8,892 bases of DNA. Origin: Candidatus Poribacteria bacterium. GTDB taxonomy: Bacteria > Poribacteria > WGA-4E > WGA-3G. The stretch's first letter is position 1, and every line of letters begins with the position of its first letter. Location: contig JAPPDN010000309.1 in NCBI GenBank assembly GCA_028824575.1, positions 1 through 8,892 on the forward strand, in the 5' to 3' direction. The notes under the pieces are model-generated. The model made no database searches. It was given only the letters and a program-made list of their open reading frames with translations, and was not told where the DNA came from. Shown here one piece after another: positions 1 to 7,151 of the stretch. The position numbers and the translations under genes were made by a program.

Positions 1-202
1 CTTCAATCCGTTTGGCGAGTTCGACCTCTTGCGTTTTATCAAGCAGCTGGAATTTCCCCATCTCGCGCATGTACACCTTCACTGAGTCATCGGTATAGCC
101 GCTGCTGGCCGCGGCTATTTCAGCCAATTCATCGTCATACCCGAGTTCATCAGTTCCGTCAACATCAAGATAATCAAGCGTAGGATGGTCTTTAAAATCC
201 AT
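1..202 (-). CDS. rpoD: Primary sigma factor RpoD (sigma-70), N-terminal part, cut by window edge
   Basis: Encodes the start of the sigma subunit that directs RNA polymerase to housekeeping promoters. The 67 visible codons begin MDFKDHPTLDYLDVDG. After an acidic stretch of about 35 residues comes a clear sigma-70 region 1.2: DDSVKVYMREMG at residues 38-49, then a segment ending EVELAKRIE at 59-67. The gene continues beyond base 1. The ATG at 202-200 is chosen because an AAGGAG Shine-Dalgarno sequence sits six bases upstream (209-214), inside the end of dnaG. The start overlaps the dnaG stop by 11 bases, which suggests translational coupling. Typical proteobacterial RpoD has about 80 residues of region 1.1 before region 1.2; here that part is short and acidic. 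A group 2 sigma factor is possible, but adjacency to dnaG favours rpoD. Confidence 0.92.
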   Translation of the reverse strand, partial: MDFKDHPTLDYLDVDGTDELGYDDELAEIAAASSGYTDDSVKVYMREMGKFQLLDKTQEVELAKRIE

Positions 203-2069
203 TATCAACTCCTTCTTCGTTTAAATTTTCATCGTGAGTGTCCTGCACGCCACGACCGCGTAGGGCACGTCTCTCATTTGAAAGTTTTACCAACTGCTCA
301 AGTGTTTCCATCTCATCCGCGCCTTCGGCGAGTGCGTGTGATCGGACGCGCTGCTCAAGATCCTGTAAGTGGAAATTGCGCAATTTCTTGAGGCATCCAT
401 CCACTCTTGCTTGGAGGTTCGGCGCGGGTGCTTTCCGTAAAAGCGCGCTTGAAATGAAGGCACTCAGATTTTCATCAGGGCACTCACTGATCAGTGCCTG
501 GATATCTATCCCTTCACTATCATCATTTGTACTGGCTTCCCAAAGCAATTGCGCGGCTTTGGCGAAGCGCGGTTCCGTGAAATGTTGACAGTCAAATTGG
601 GATTTGACATACGGAATTAACGCTGGATTTTGGATTAACGCTTCAACAAGTTGATGTTCGATTTGGGCGCGTGCCGATAACTTCTGCTGTACAGCCTTAT
701 TTTGCGGCATCGGGCGAGAAACTGAGGTCTCTTTGAGTCCCGCGTCTCGCAATTCACCCCAAAGTACACGTTCATCAACATGAAGGTCCCGCGCAGCGTA
801 TTTAATGTATTCGCTGCGTTCAACGCGGTTCTTGAGATTCAAGAGCGTTTCGGTAACCTCTTTCACGATTTGCGTTTTTACATCTATCCGGTGAATGTCC
901 TGACTCTGAATAGCGGACTGAATCTGAAATTCGATGAGATTTATCGACTTGTCTATAAGTTCCGTGAATGCATCGACGCCGTGCTGCCGTGTAAATGAGT
1001 CTGGGTCTTCTCCCGTCGGAAGCAGGGCAATACGCACGCGTAAATCTTCGGTGAGCAGTCGGAGTAACCCACGCTGTGCCGCTTGGAAACCGGAGGCATC
1101 GCCATCATAAACAATGACGACTTCTGGAGCAAACCGCTTTAGCAAACGTGCATGGTCCTCGCTCAAAGAAGTACCAGAGGAAGCAACAACGTTCTCAACG
1201 CCAGACTGATAAAGCATTAAAACATCCATGTAACCTTCAACAAGGAGCACACGCTGTTGTTTGTAGATAGTTTGACGCGCTTTGTCGAGGTTGTAGAGAA
1301 TTTTACTTTTATCATATAGAACCGTTGCGGGAGAATTTAAGTATTTGGGTTGATGCTCTTCAGAGAGTGCGCGTCCACCGAAACCAACAGGGGCACCGCG
1401 TTCATTCTGGATTGGAAAAAGGATTCTGTTCCAAAACCGGTCCTGAGGTCCCCGGTCTTCGTCTTTAATTAGTCCGACATCAATGAGCTGCTGGGTTGTA
1501 AAACCTTTGTCTGTCGCAGCTTTCACAAGCTCCCGCCGTCCAGATTTGGCATATCCGAGCTGGAACGATCGAAGGGTCTTGGGTTGAACCCCACGGTGTT
1601 TAAGATACTGCCTTGCAGGCGCGCTGGCACCCTCAGTGAGGAGTTGGCGGTGGTAGTATTCGACTGCAAAGCGATTGAGATCCTCTAAGTTCGTGACCCG
1701 TTTGCGATCCGCGCTCTCGCGGGCATCCTGATTCGGGAGCGCGATATTCAACCGTCCGGCTAACCACTCTATTGTCTCAATGAAGGATTTGCCCTCATGC
1801 TCTTTCACGAAGGTGATGACATTCCCACCGGTTTGACACCCGAAACAGTAAAAAATCTGTTTTTGCACTGAGACAGTAAAGGAAGGGGTTTTCTCCGTGT
1901 GAAACGGACACAGTGCTTTGAAATCTCGACCGGCAGGACGCAGCGCGATCCCGCATTCGGAAATAACCTCAACGATGTCGCTTCGGTTCCGAATTTCGTC
2001 AATTGTTTCGCGTGGCACGTAGTTTCTTGTAGAAGGACGGTTCACGATGAATCTGCCTCTTCGTGTCAA
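192..2069 (-). CDS. dnaG: DNA primase DnaG
   Basis: Synthesises RNA primers for chromosome replication, working with the replicative helicase. The length of about 610-625 residues fits the family. The N-terminal CHC2-type zinc-binding domain shows C54, H57, C75 and C78 (CPFH and CFGC). The catalytic core has FWNRILFPIQ (212-221) and PKYLNSPAT (241-249), then the Toprim motifs VEGYMD (277-282), with catalytic E278, and YDGDASG (321-327), with the metal-binding aspartates. The C-terminal 150 residues, which vary between species, should be the helicase-interaction domain. The start is uncertain. TTG at 2069 has a nearby AGGA and lies 27 bases after mutS2; GTG at 2045 has a GAGG ten bases upstream; GTG at 2018 would give the usual short lead into ETIDEIRNRSDIVEVI. 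No ATG start is available here. The 3' end overlaps rpoD. Confidence 0.96.
   Translation of the reverse strand: MTRRGRFIVNRPSTRNYVPRETIDEIRNRSDIVEVISECGIALRPAGRDFKALCPFHTEKTPSFTVSVQKQIFYCFGCQTGGNVITFVKEHEGKSFIETIEWLAGRLNIALPNQDARESADRKRVTNLEDLNRFAVEYYHRQLLTEGASAPARQYLKHRGVQPKTLRSFQLGYAKSGRRELVKAATDKGFTTQQLIDVGLIKDEDRGPQDRFWNRILFPIQNERGAPVGFGGRALSEEHQPKYLNSPATVLYDKSKILYNLDKARQTIYKQQRVLLVEGYMDVLMLYQSGVENVVASSGTSLSEDHARLLKRFAPEVVIVYDGDASGFQAAQRGLLRLLTEDLRVRIALLPTGEDPDSFTRQHGVDAFTELIDKSINLIEFQIQSAIQSQDIHRIDVKTQIVKEVTETLLNLKNRVERSEYIKYAARDLHVDERVLWGELRDAGLKETSVSRPMPQNKAVQQKLSARAQIEHQLVEALIQNPALIPYVKSQFDCQHFTEPRFAKAAQLLWEASTNDDSEGIDIQALISECPDENLSAFISSALLRKAPAPNLQARVDGCLKKLRNFHLQDLEQRVRSHALAEGADEMETLEQLVKLSNERRALRGRGVQDTHDENLNEEGVDNGF
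209..214 (-). promoter_or_regulatory. Strong ribosome binding site for rpoD inside dnaG
   Basis: On the minus strand this reads AAGGAG, six bases before the rpoD ATG. It lies within the last codons of dnaG, so ribosomes finishing dnaG pass directly over it. It fixes the rpoD start and supports coupled translation. Confidence 0.8.
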
Positions 2070-2096
2070 AGTTTCCTACAGAACATTTGGTCATGT

Positions 2097-4514
2097 TCAC
2101 CCTTTGAATGTAACGACGGTTACGCCTTCACCGCCTTGATCAAAGGATGCAAACTGATATTTGGATACAAGTGGATTTTCACGCAACTCCTCATGAACCG
2201 CATTACGCAAGGCACCGGTCCCTTTCCCGTGGAGGATACGCACCGATGGTAACCCCGCGAGGACGGCGTCATCAAGGTATTTGACGGTGACATCCAACGC
2301 CTCTTTTACGAACATCCCATGAAGGTTGATTTCATCGGCAATCGCGTTGGCTTTGCTATACTGAATATCGAGGACGGAAGCTGAGAGGTTCGCACTTTTC
2401 TGTTTAGGGTGGACCGAGTCAATGTCGTGGTAGTCGGCTTGCATTCGCATATTCCCTACAAGCACTTGGAGCGGTGTTTTCCCGTTGGATTTAATAGCGA
2501 TAACCTCCCCGAATCGGTTCAGTTTCTTGACTCGGACCTTATCGCCAACGTTGACTTCCACCTTCGGTGGGTCAGGCTGCTTTTTGGGGGGCTCCTGTCG
2601 GAGTGATTTTTTGGCAGTTTCTATCTTTGAGAAAGCGTTTTGAATACTATCTTTAGAGGCTTGTTTTTTGCGTATGTCAGCGACAAGGTTTTCCACGGTG
2701 CGCCGTGCCCCGGCAACGATTTCGCGCGCTTCATTTTCAGCCTGCTGTTTTAGCGTCTGCCGCTCGGCTTCCAAGGTTTCAGCGAGTTTCGTATGTTTCT
2801 GGTATGCAGCATCAGTCTCTCGAATTTTATTTTGTAGACGGTTTTGATCAGTATCTAATTTATCTTGTTTCTCTTGCAGCTCCACGAGTAGGTCTTCAAC
2901 AGCGACGGCACTATTGCCTATATGGGTTTGTGCTTCATCAAGAATTTCGAGTGGAATCCCTAATTGGGAAGCAATCTTTATGGCGTTGCTACTGCCCGGT
3001 ATACCTACCTGTAGTCGGTACGTGGGGCGTAGTGTTGTCCAGTCAAACTCCATTGATGCATTTTCCATAGTTCGCTGTGTATGTGCATACGCCTTAAGTG
3101 CCCCGTAGTGCGTTGTAACGATTGTATTGACGCGCCTCTCACCGAGCCAATCAAGGAGTGCCATACCGAGAGCCGTCCCTTCGCTGGGGTCTGTCCCCGC
3201 ACCAATTTCATCTAAGAGTACAAGTGATTGATTGGAAACCTCGACTGTTTTAAGCATCTCGGCAATCTTAGTGATATGAGAAGAGAAGGTACTCAGACTC
3301 TGTTCGATCCCTTGATCGTCACCGATGTCGGCAAACACATGGTCAAAGATAGCGATTTTACTTCCGTGTTCGGCTGGAATATGTAAACCGGACTGCGCCA
3401 TCAGTACCAACAGCCCGACCGTTTTAAGCACAACCGTTTTGCCACCAGTATTCGGACCGGTGATGATTAGCGTTTTGAACGTTTTGCCGATATGAACATT
3501 TGTCGGTACGATCTGTTCCGGTAACTTCACGTCCGCTTCAGCATCAGGATCCGCTGAATGTTCATTTTCAAGATGAAATTCCAACAATGGATGCCGCGCT
3601 TCAATGAGCTTGACGTTACCGCGGGTATTCAGTTTAGGTTCAACGGCGTTCAGTGCTAAACTAAAGCGTGCTTTTGCGTTCAAAAAATCAAACTCTGCTA
3701 ATAACTCAACGGAGGATTCCAATTCGGGGAGGTGATCTCGGACGTGATCGGTCAGCGTAAGGAGAATGCGTTGTATTTCACGGTGTTCATCTTCAGCAGC
3801 TTCGTGTAATTCATTGTTCATCTGCACAATGCCCAAAGGTTCGACAAAAAAAGTCGCACCGCTTGTGGATTGCGCTTGGACTACGCCTTGGAAAGACGCG
3901 CGCGCCTCTTGTTTGATTGGGATGACATACCTATTGTTCCGAGAGGTAATGACCGGTTCTTGAATCGCCTTTTGGCATTCTGGAGAGCGAAGCGTCGCTT
4001 CAAGCTTTTGGTATATATTTTCACGGAGACGCAATAATTTTCGGCGGATTGATCGTAATTGGGGACTTGCTCGGTCGAGTAGGATACCCTCTGGATTAAT
4101 GCAATAGTTGATCGCCTCAACTAACTCAGGAAACGCTGGCAGTGCGTCCACAATAGTAAAGAGGTTAGGAAACTCCTCGCGCTCGCGCTTTTCAAATACA
4201 CGATGGATGTCGCTTGGAATCTTCGCGACTTTTCGGACATCAAGGAGTTCTTCAGCGTTTAAAATTGAACCGACTTTGGCAGCATGGTTCAATAATTCTC
4301 GGATGTCTCTTAAACCCGCTAACGGAATCCCACCGTAGAGTTGATGAAAGAATTTGGCTTCACTACATAACGTCTGCAGGTAACGGACTTTATCAATGTC
4401 ATAAGACGGCGTAAGGGTATCAACCCGCGCAGTCCCAAGTTGAGAAGCGGTATACTTTTTCAAAAGCATTTTGATCTTATCGTATTCTAACGCTTTTTCA
4501 ACACTGGCTAACAC
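2097..4514 (-). CDS. mutS2: Endonuclease MutS2 (MutS-family ATPase with Smr domain)
   Basis: MutS2 lacks the mismatch-recognition domain of MutS. In other bacteria it acts on branched DNA (suppressing recombination) or splits collided ribosomes. All 805 residues fit the family. The core/lever region spans about 1-330. The ATPase follows, with Walker A GPNTGGKT (353-360), STFSSHI (408-414), Walker B LVLLDEIGAGTDP (431-443) and the switch TTHYG (467-471). A charged, glutamine-rich coiled coil runs about 535-640, then a KOW-like basic segment (652-700). The C-terminal Smr nuclease domain (about 725-805) has NLHG (730-733) and HGKGTG (762-767). The Smr motif reads INLHG instead of LDLHG. The start is GTG at 4514 with GAGG eight bases upstream (4523-4526). 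It lies 66 bases after the PD40 gene and 27 bases before the dnaG TTG, so it is probably in an operon with dnaG and rpoD. Whether it acts on DNA or ribosomes cannot be told from sequence. Confidence 0.96.
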   Translation of the reverse strand: MLASVEKALEYDKIKMLLKKYTASQLGTARVDTLTPSYDIDKVRYLQTLCSEAKFFHQLYGGIPLAGLRDIRELLNHAAKVGSILNAEELLDVRKVAKIPSDIHRVFEKREREEFPNLFTIVDALPAFPELVEAINYCINPEGILLDRASPQLRSIRRKLLRLRENIYQKLEATLRSPECQKAIQEPVITSRNNRYVIPIKQEARASFQGVVQAQSTSGATFFVEPLGIVQMNNELHEAAEDEHREIQRILLTLTDHVRDHLPELESSVELLAEFDFLNAKARFSLALNAVEPKLNTRGNVKLIEARHPLLEFHLENEHSADPDAEADVKLPEQIVPTNVHIGKTFKTLIITGPNTGGKTVVLKTVGLLVLMAQSGLHIPAEHGSKIAIFDHVFADIGDDQGIEQSLSTFSSHITKIAEMLKTVEVSNQSLVLLDEIGAGTDPSEGTALGMALLDWLGERRVNTIVTTHYGALKAYAHTQRTMENASMEFDWTTLRPTYRLQVGIPGSSNAIKIASQLGIPLEILDEAQTHIGNSAVAVEDLLVELQEKQDKLDTDQNRLQNKIRETDAAYQKHTKLAETLEAERQTLKQQAENEAREIVAGARRTVENLVADIRKKQASKDSIQNAFSKIETAKKSLRQEPPKKQPDPPKVEVNVGDKVRVKKLNRFGEVIAIKSNGKTPLQVLVGNMRMQADYHDIDSVHPKQKSANLSASVLDIQYSKANAIADEINLHGMFVKEALDVTVKYLDDAVLAGLPSVRILHGKGTGALRNAVHEELRENPLVSKYQFASFDQGGEGVTVVTFKG

Positions 4515-4580
4515 AGGTTCGTCCTCTTTCAGATACGCTTGGAATTCAAGCAGCTACGGCAAACTATAGGATAGTAAATG

Positions 4581-5609
4581 CTATTGCTGAACGGTCCCCT
4601 GTTTAATATTGCCCCAAGTTGTGACCAATTTCTTCTTCGGTTCAACAGGTAGTATCCGAATGTCCCGCAACCACGATAGGACAAATACGCTGCCATCAAT
4701 TTCGACGAGCTCTTCGGTCTCTCCACTTGCGAAATCGTATAGGTAGACAGTCCCCCACCGAGAATAGATCATATAGTCTCCTTCAGGCGACCAGTCAGCC
4801 CAATACCCTGTTGCTTTGTCAACATCAAACAACGGCTCAATGACCTTAGACTCAATGTCAATAAGGCAGAAGGTATCAAATTCTCTATTCCACCTAAAAA
4901 AGAGGATGCGTTGCCCATCGGGTGCCCAGACGGGATAGAAATCTTTGTTCAGCTCAGTTAATATCTCTATTTCCTTTGTTTCAATGTCCAAAATGTAGAG
5001 GTGTTCCAACCACCCAGGCCTGGAGAGCGAAAAGACGAGCCGCTTTCCGTTCGGTGCCCAAGAGATACCCCAGAATGAGTAGGGCCACCCGAAATGTGGA
5101 ACTTGTGTCACGGCTTCCATTTCTCCGCTTTCGAGGTCCAACAGCCAAATCTGATTGTCTTGTGGCAGTTGTTCCATTGTCCAACCGTTGAAAGCGAGAT
5201 ATTTACCATTCGGAGAAGCCGCAAGGAACCGATATGTCCCCGAAATCTGTGTAACCCGCTTCTTATTCTTTGGGTTGTCAGGGTTAATAGAATAGACATC
5301 GGATTGCCCGCCGTGCCACTGGATAAAATAAAGTAAATCTCCGTTTGGTCCCCATGCTGGATACATACCTTTGTGATTTAAAGAAATAGCACTCAAATTA
5401 TTAGTGTCTTTAATTGCGGTTGCATAGAGGTTCCAATCGAAACGTCCCAAATTCTCGTCAAATCCGTTGACGGCGTAAGCGAGTTGTCCAGTAGGTGCAG
5501 CTTCGCCTGTCTGTATAAATGAAAGGGAGATTAAGATAAGCATACAGAAAAGCACTATCCTACCGACTTTAGCGGTATAAAGAGTTATTGTACTATTATT
5601 ATAAATCAT
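4581..5609 (-). CDS. Secreted PD40/TolB-like beta-propeller protein with C-terminal W-G tail motif
   Basis: A 342-residue exported protein. A hydrophobic segment at about 17-33, after a short N-terminal region, ends near GEAAP (35-39), giving a likely signal peptide. Five PD40-type propeller repeats are visible, with the pattern aromatic-x-W-(A/S/G)P-(N/D/E)G: 83-95, 129-140, 182-194, 225-238 and 271-283. This fits a five- or six-bladed propeller like those of TolB and related periplasmic proteins. No catalytic domain follows, so it is probably a binding or scaffold protein. The last 21 residues hold VEPKKKLVTTWGNIK, a motif shared with two other exported proteins in the window. ATG at 5609 is supported by AGGAG five bases upstream (5615-5619). 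It starts 26 bases after the TPR gene, so co-transcription is likely. It is not a typical TolB, since the tol-pal genes are absent here and the N-terminal TolB domain is not evident. Confidence 0.85.
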   Translation of the reverse strand: MIYNNSTITLYTAKVGRIVLFCMLILISLSFIQTGEAAPTGQLAYAVNGFDENLGRFDWNLYATAIKDTNNLSAISLNHKGMYPAWGPNGDLLYFIQWHGGQSDVYSINPDNPKNKKRVTQISGTYRFLAASPNGKYLAFNGWTMEQLPQDNQIWLLDLESGEMEAVTQVPHFGWPYSFWGISWAPNGKRLVFSLSRPGWLEHLYILDIETKEIEILTELNKDFYPVWAPDGQRILFFRWNREFDTFCLIDIESKVIEPLFDVDKATGYWADWSPEGDYMIYSRWGTVYLYDFASGETEELVEIDGSVFVLSWLRDIRILPVEPKKKLVTTWGNIKQGTVQQ

Positions 5610-5635
5610 TGAGGCTCCTAAAAAAAAATAGATAA

Positions 5636-6739
5636 TTATTGAGCAGATCCAAGCCTTTTATAGTGGAAAAGAGCATTCTCATAGAGACGACGACTTAATC
5701 CCAATGTTTCAAGTTCAACAACCGAATCGTAACTGTACAGCGCGGAACTTTCTCGTCCCTCACTTTCAGCACGTCGAGCATTTTGAATGCTATTTATGAC
5801 TGTCGTTGCTCCTTTTTCAAAGCCACTGATCTGTTTGCGGAGTTCCAAGGAGAGTCCACCTTGAATGTCTTTGTCCACTTTATAGGTGCGAATCGCATCG
5901 GCATAAGCGACATAAGCCTCAAGGTACTGTTTTTCGTCTTCAAGTTGCTTTGCATTTGAGACATCAATAGGTTCGTCAATAGACGCAATAACCATCTTTG
6001 CGTCTTCGAGTAGTTCACGACTTTTCTGTGCAAGTCCAGCATCAAGGGTGCCTCGGAATTCATCTACGATCTCTTTATAGGTGTTGCGCGCGGCCTCTAA
6101 ATCCCCTAATTTTTCATAAGCAAGTGCTTGGTTAAACTTGGCTTCCAGCAGCACGAACTTGCGAATCTCGGGCGAGAGTTGTGGCGTAGGTGGAAAAGCC
6201 TTCTCTTGATAGGCAGCGATCGCTTTTTCATAGTCACCTTCCTGTTCATAGGTGTAGCCGATCGCCTTTTGTGCGTACAAACTATCCATCTGATTTTCGG
6301 GTTGATGTCCTTCAATTAGCTGCTGGAATTGTGTGCGAGCTTCCGGATAGTTTCCTTGATAATAGAGGGTATTTGCGTACTGATAACGCGCTTTATCAGC
6401 AAAAGTGGTATTTGCGTATTTCTCAAAGACCGCCTTAAGCTCGGTCTGCGCTGTTTGAAGCAGCGCCTCACTTTCAGCCAATTTTTCAGCATCCAAAAGG
6501 CTCTCTTCTGCTTCTTTGTATGCCTCGGTGGCTTGTCGGAGTATGAGAGTGGCTTCAGCGCGACGGTTCTCTTGATTCTGATAATACGCTGCATACCCCG
6601 CAACAGCGACAAGGACGACCACTGCCGCAACAATAATCGTTTGAAGGTTTGCCTTCAAAAACGCGTAGACTTTCAGGAGCCCTTCAATAAATTTATCTTC
6701 TTGGATTTCTTCTTTCGTTAGCCGTTTGTTTCGTGCCAT
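5636..6739 (-). CDS. Membrane-anchored tetratricopeptide-repeat protein (YfgM/BamD-like architecture)
   Basis: A 367-residue protein beginning MARNKRLTKEEIQEDKF. A single hydrophobic segment (about 33-53, rich in V and A) follows a positively charged N-terminus, so it is probably a signal anchor with the bulk of the protein outside the cytoplasm. At least three TPR units are visible after the anchor, near residues 114-144, 152-180 and 198-228, each with the pattern A-x-x-Y-x-x-G-x-Y-x-x-A. The C-terminal third is helical and charged with no motif I recognise. This layout resembles YfgM and other TPR_21-type envelope proteins that interact with secretion or outer-membrane assembly factors; that role is an inference. 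The ATG at 6739 is preferred over the in-frame GTG at 6757 because TGAGGA sits six bases before it (6745-6750). It lies 39 bases downstream of tRNA-Gly. It lacks the C-terminal W-G tail motif of the exported neighbours. Confidence 0.85.
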   Translation of the reverse strand: MARNKRLTKEEIQEDKFIEGLLKVYAFLKANLQTIIVAAVVVLVAVAGYAAYYQNQENRRAEATLILRQATEAYKEAEESLLDAEKLAESEALLQTAQTELKAVFEKYANTTFADKARYQYANTLYYQGNYPEARTQFQQLIEGHQPENQMDSLYAQKAIGYTYEQEGDYEKAIAAYQEKAFPPTPQLSPEIRKFVLLEAKFNQALAYEKLGDLEAARNTYKEIVDEFRGTLDAGLAQKSRELLEDAKMVIASIDEPIDVSNAKQLEDEKQYLEAYVAYADAIRTYKVDKDIQGGLSLELRKQISGFEKGATTVINSIQNARRAESEGRESSALYSYDSVVELETLGLSRRLYENALFHYKRLGSAQ

Positions 6740-6760
6740 GTTTTTCCTCAGTTTCACACA

Positions 6761-6766
6761 ATTATA
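6761..6766 (-). promoter_or_regulatory. Possible -10 element between the tRNA and the TPR gene
   Basis: On the minus strand this reads TATAAT, 21 bases before the TPR start codon. The matching -35 position would fall in the 3' end of the tRNA and shows no good TTGACA match, so it is weak evidence for a separate TPR promoter. The alternative is read-through from the tRNA promoter. Confidence 0.3.
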
Positions 6767-6778
6767 AGTCCATATACA

Positions 6779-6850
6779 AGCGGGTGACGGGAATTGAACC
6801 CGTGACCCTCAGCTTGGGAAGCTGACGCTCTACCGCTGAGCTACACCCGC
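6779..6850 (-). tRNA. tRNA-Gly, anticodon CCC (reads GGG)
   Basis: A 72-nt cloverleaf including U73. The acceptor arm GCGGGTG pairs perfectly with CACCCGC. The D arm GCTC/GAGC has a short AGCGGTA loop. The anticodon stem TCAGC/GCTGA encloses the loop TTCCCAA, giving anticodon CCC. The variable region has five bases (GGGTC). The T arm ACGGG/CCCGT has loop TTCAATT. U73 is the usual discriminator in bacterial glycine tRNAs. CCA is not encoded (TTGT follows the acceptor), so it must be added by nucleotidyltransferase. Its promoter is the consensus site at 6994-7022, now separated from it by a MITE-like insertion. Confidence 0.96.
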
Positions 6851-6859
6851 ATTAATTCT

Positions 6860-6988
6860 TAGGACTTACGCATTTCCTCTTAAAGTCCCCCTACCCCCCT
6901 GATAAGGGGGGATATGGGGGGTTGGGGGATTTAGGGGGTTTAAAACTACAAAATTTACCATCGCGTGCTAAATTTGCGTAAGTGCCTG
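6860..6988. mobile_element. MITE-like non-autonomous element with terminal inverted repeats
   Basis: A 129-bp element. The left end has AGGACTTACGCA (6861-6872); the right end has TGCGTAAGTGCCT (6975-6987), which is its inverse with one extra base. The core ACTTACGCA matches perfectly over nine bases. The direct repeat ATTCT lies on both sides (6855-6859 and 6989-6993) and fits a 5-bp target-site duplication. The interior is made of C-runs and G-runs around a hairpin with 7-bp arms (6894-6900 and 6905-6911) and a GATA loop. It has no coding capacity, so a transposase would have to act from elsewhere. The sequence shows the ends, the repeat and the hairpin; the element class and the duplication are inferred. 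Confidence 0.68.
6906..6938 (+). other. G-quadruplex motif inside the MITE-like element
   Basis: Four G-runs of 6, 6, 5 and 5 (6906-6911, 6916-6921, 6924-6928, 6934-6938) are separated by loops of 4, 2 and 5 bases. This satisfies the usual quadruplex pattern with margin. The G-rich strand is the plus strand, which is the template for tRNA transcription; the RNA would carry the C-runs. Confidence 0.75.
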
Positions 6989-6993
6989 ATTCT

Positions 6994-7022
6994 ATTATAT
7001 CATACATTTCTGGGATTGTCAA
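6994..7022 (-). promoter_or_regulatory. Consensus sigma-70 promoter for tRNA-Gly
   Basis: On the minus strand TTGACA (7017-7022) is followed by exactly 17 bases and TATAAT (6994-6999). TG one base before the -10 gives an extended -10 as well. Both hexamers are perfect matches. The expected start is near 6987, at the edge of the MITE-like element. Without the element and one copy of its duplication, only 9 bases would separate TATAAT from the tRNA, which is normal for a stable-RNA gene. This is the strongest promoter in the window. Confidence 0.85.
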
Positions 7023-7027
7023 GGAAA

Positions 7028-7096
7028 GTTAAAATAAGAAGCAGGCATCGGCAGGATAAACAATTATGGGTTGCAAGTTTCGCCTGATGCCCGCTT
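7028..7096 (-). terminator. Probable terminator after the peroxiredoxin gene
   Basis: In the minus-strand RNA, AGCGGGCATC (7086-7095) can pair with GATGCCTGCT (7040-7049) with one G-U pair, and AGG/CCT can add three more pairs past a bulge. A loop of about 30 bases separates the arms. The downstream arm is followed by TTCTTATTTT. It lies between the peroxiredoxin stop and the tRNA promoter. The long loop and interrupted T-run make it imperfect; it could instead be a palindromic repeat. Confidence 0.45.
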
Positions 7097-7151
7097 TTCC
7101 GTTGCGCTAAGACATGCGGACTTCGCCTACAATATGGGTCATCCGGAATAT

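Noticed and set aside
185..391. Plus-strand open frame of 68 codons over the dnaG 3' end
   Set aside because: It is antisense to the well-supported dnaG and rpoD frames, has no recognisable domain and no convincing ribosome site.
728..1100. Possible frameshift or truncation in dnaG
   Set aside because: The frame is continuous, the length is normal and all core motifs are present in order.
1899..2252. Plus-strand open frame of 117 codons across the mutS2-dnaG junction
   Set aside because: It lies opposite conserved dnaG zinc-domain and mutS2 Smr-domain codons; its composition is that of a reverse-strand shadow.
6329..6721. Plus-strand open frame of 130 codons with hydrophobic stretches
   Set aside because: It is the complement of the TPR gene's anchor and repeat region, and the hydrophobicity comes from the reverse complement of charged and alanine codons.
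6860..6988. CRISPR or tandem repeat because of repeated G-runs
   Set aside because: The runs are not repeat-spacer units; inverted ends and flanking ATTCT fit a MITE-like element better.
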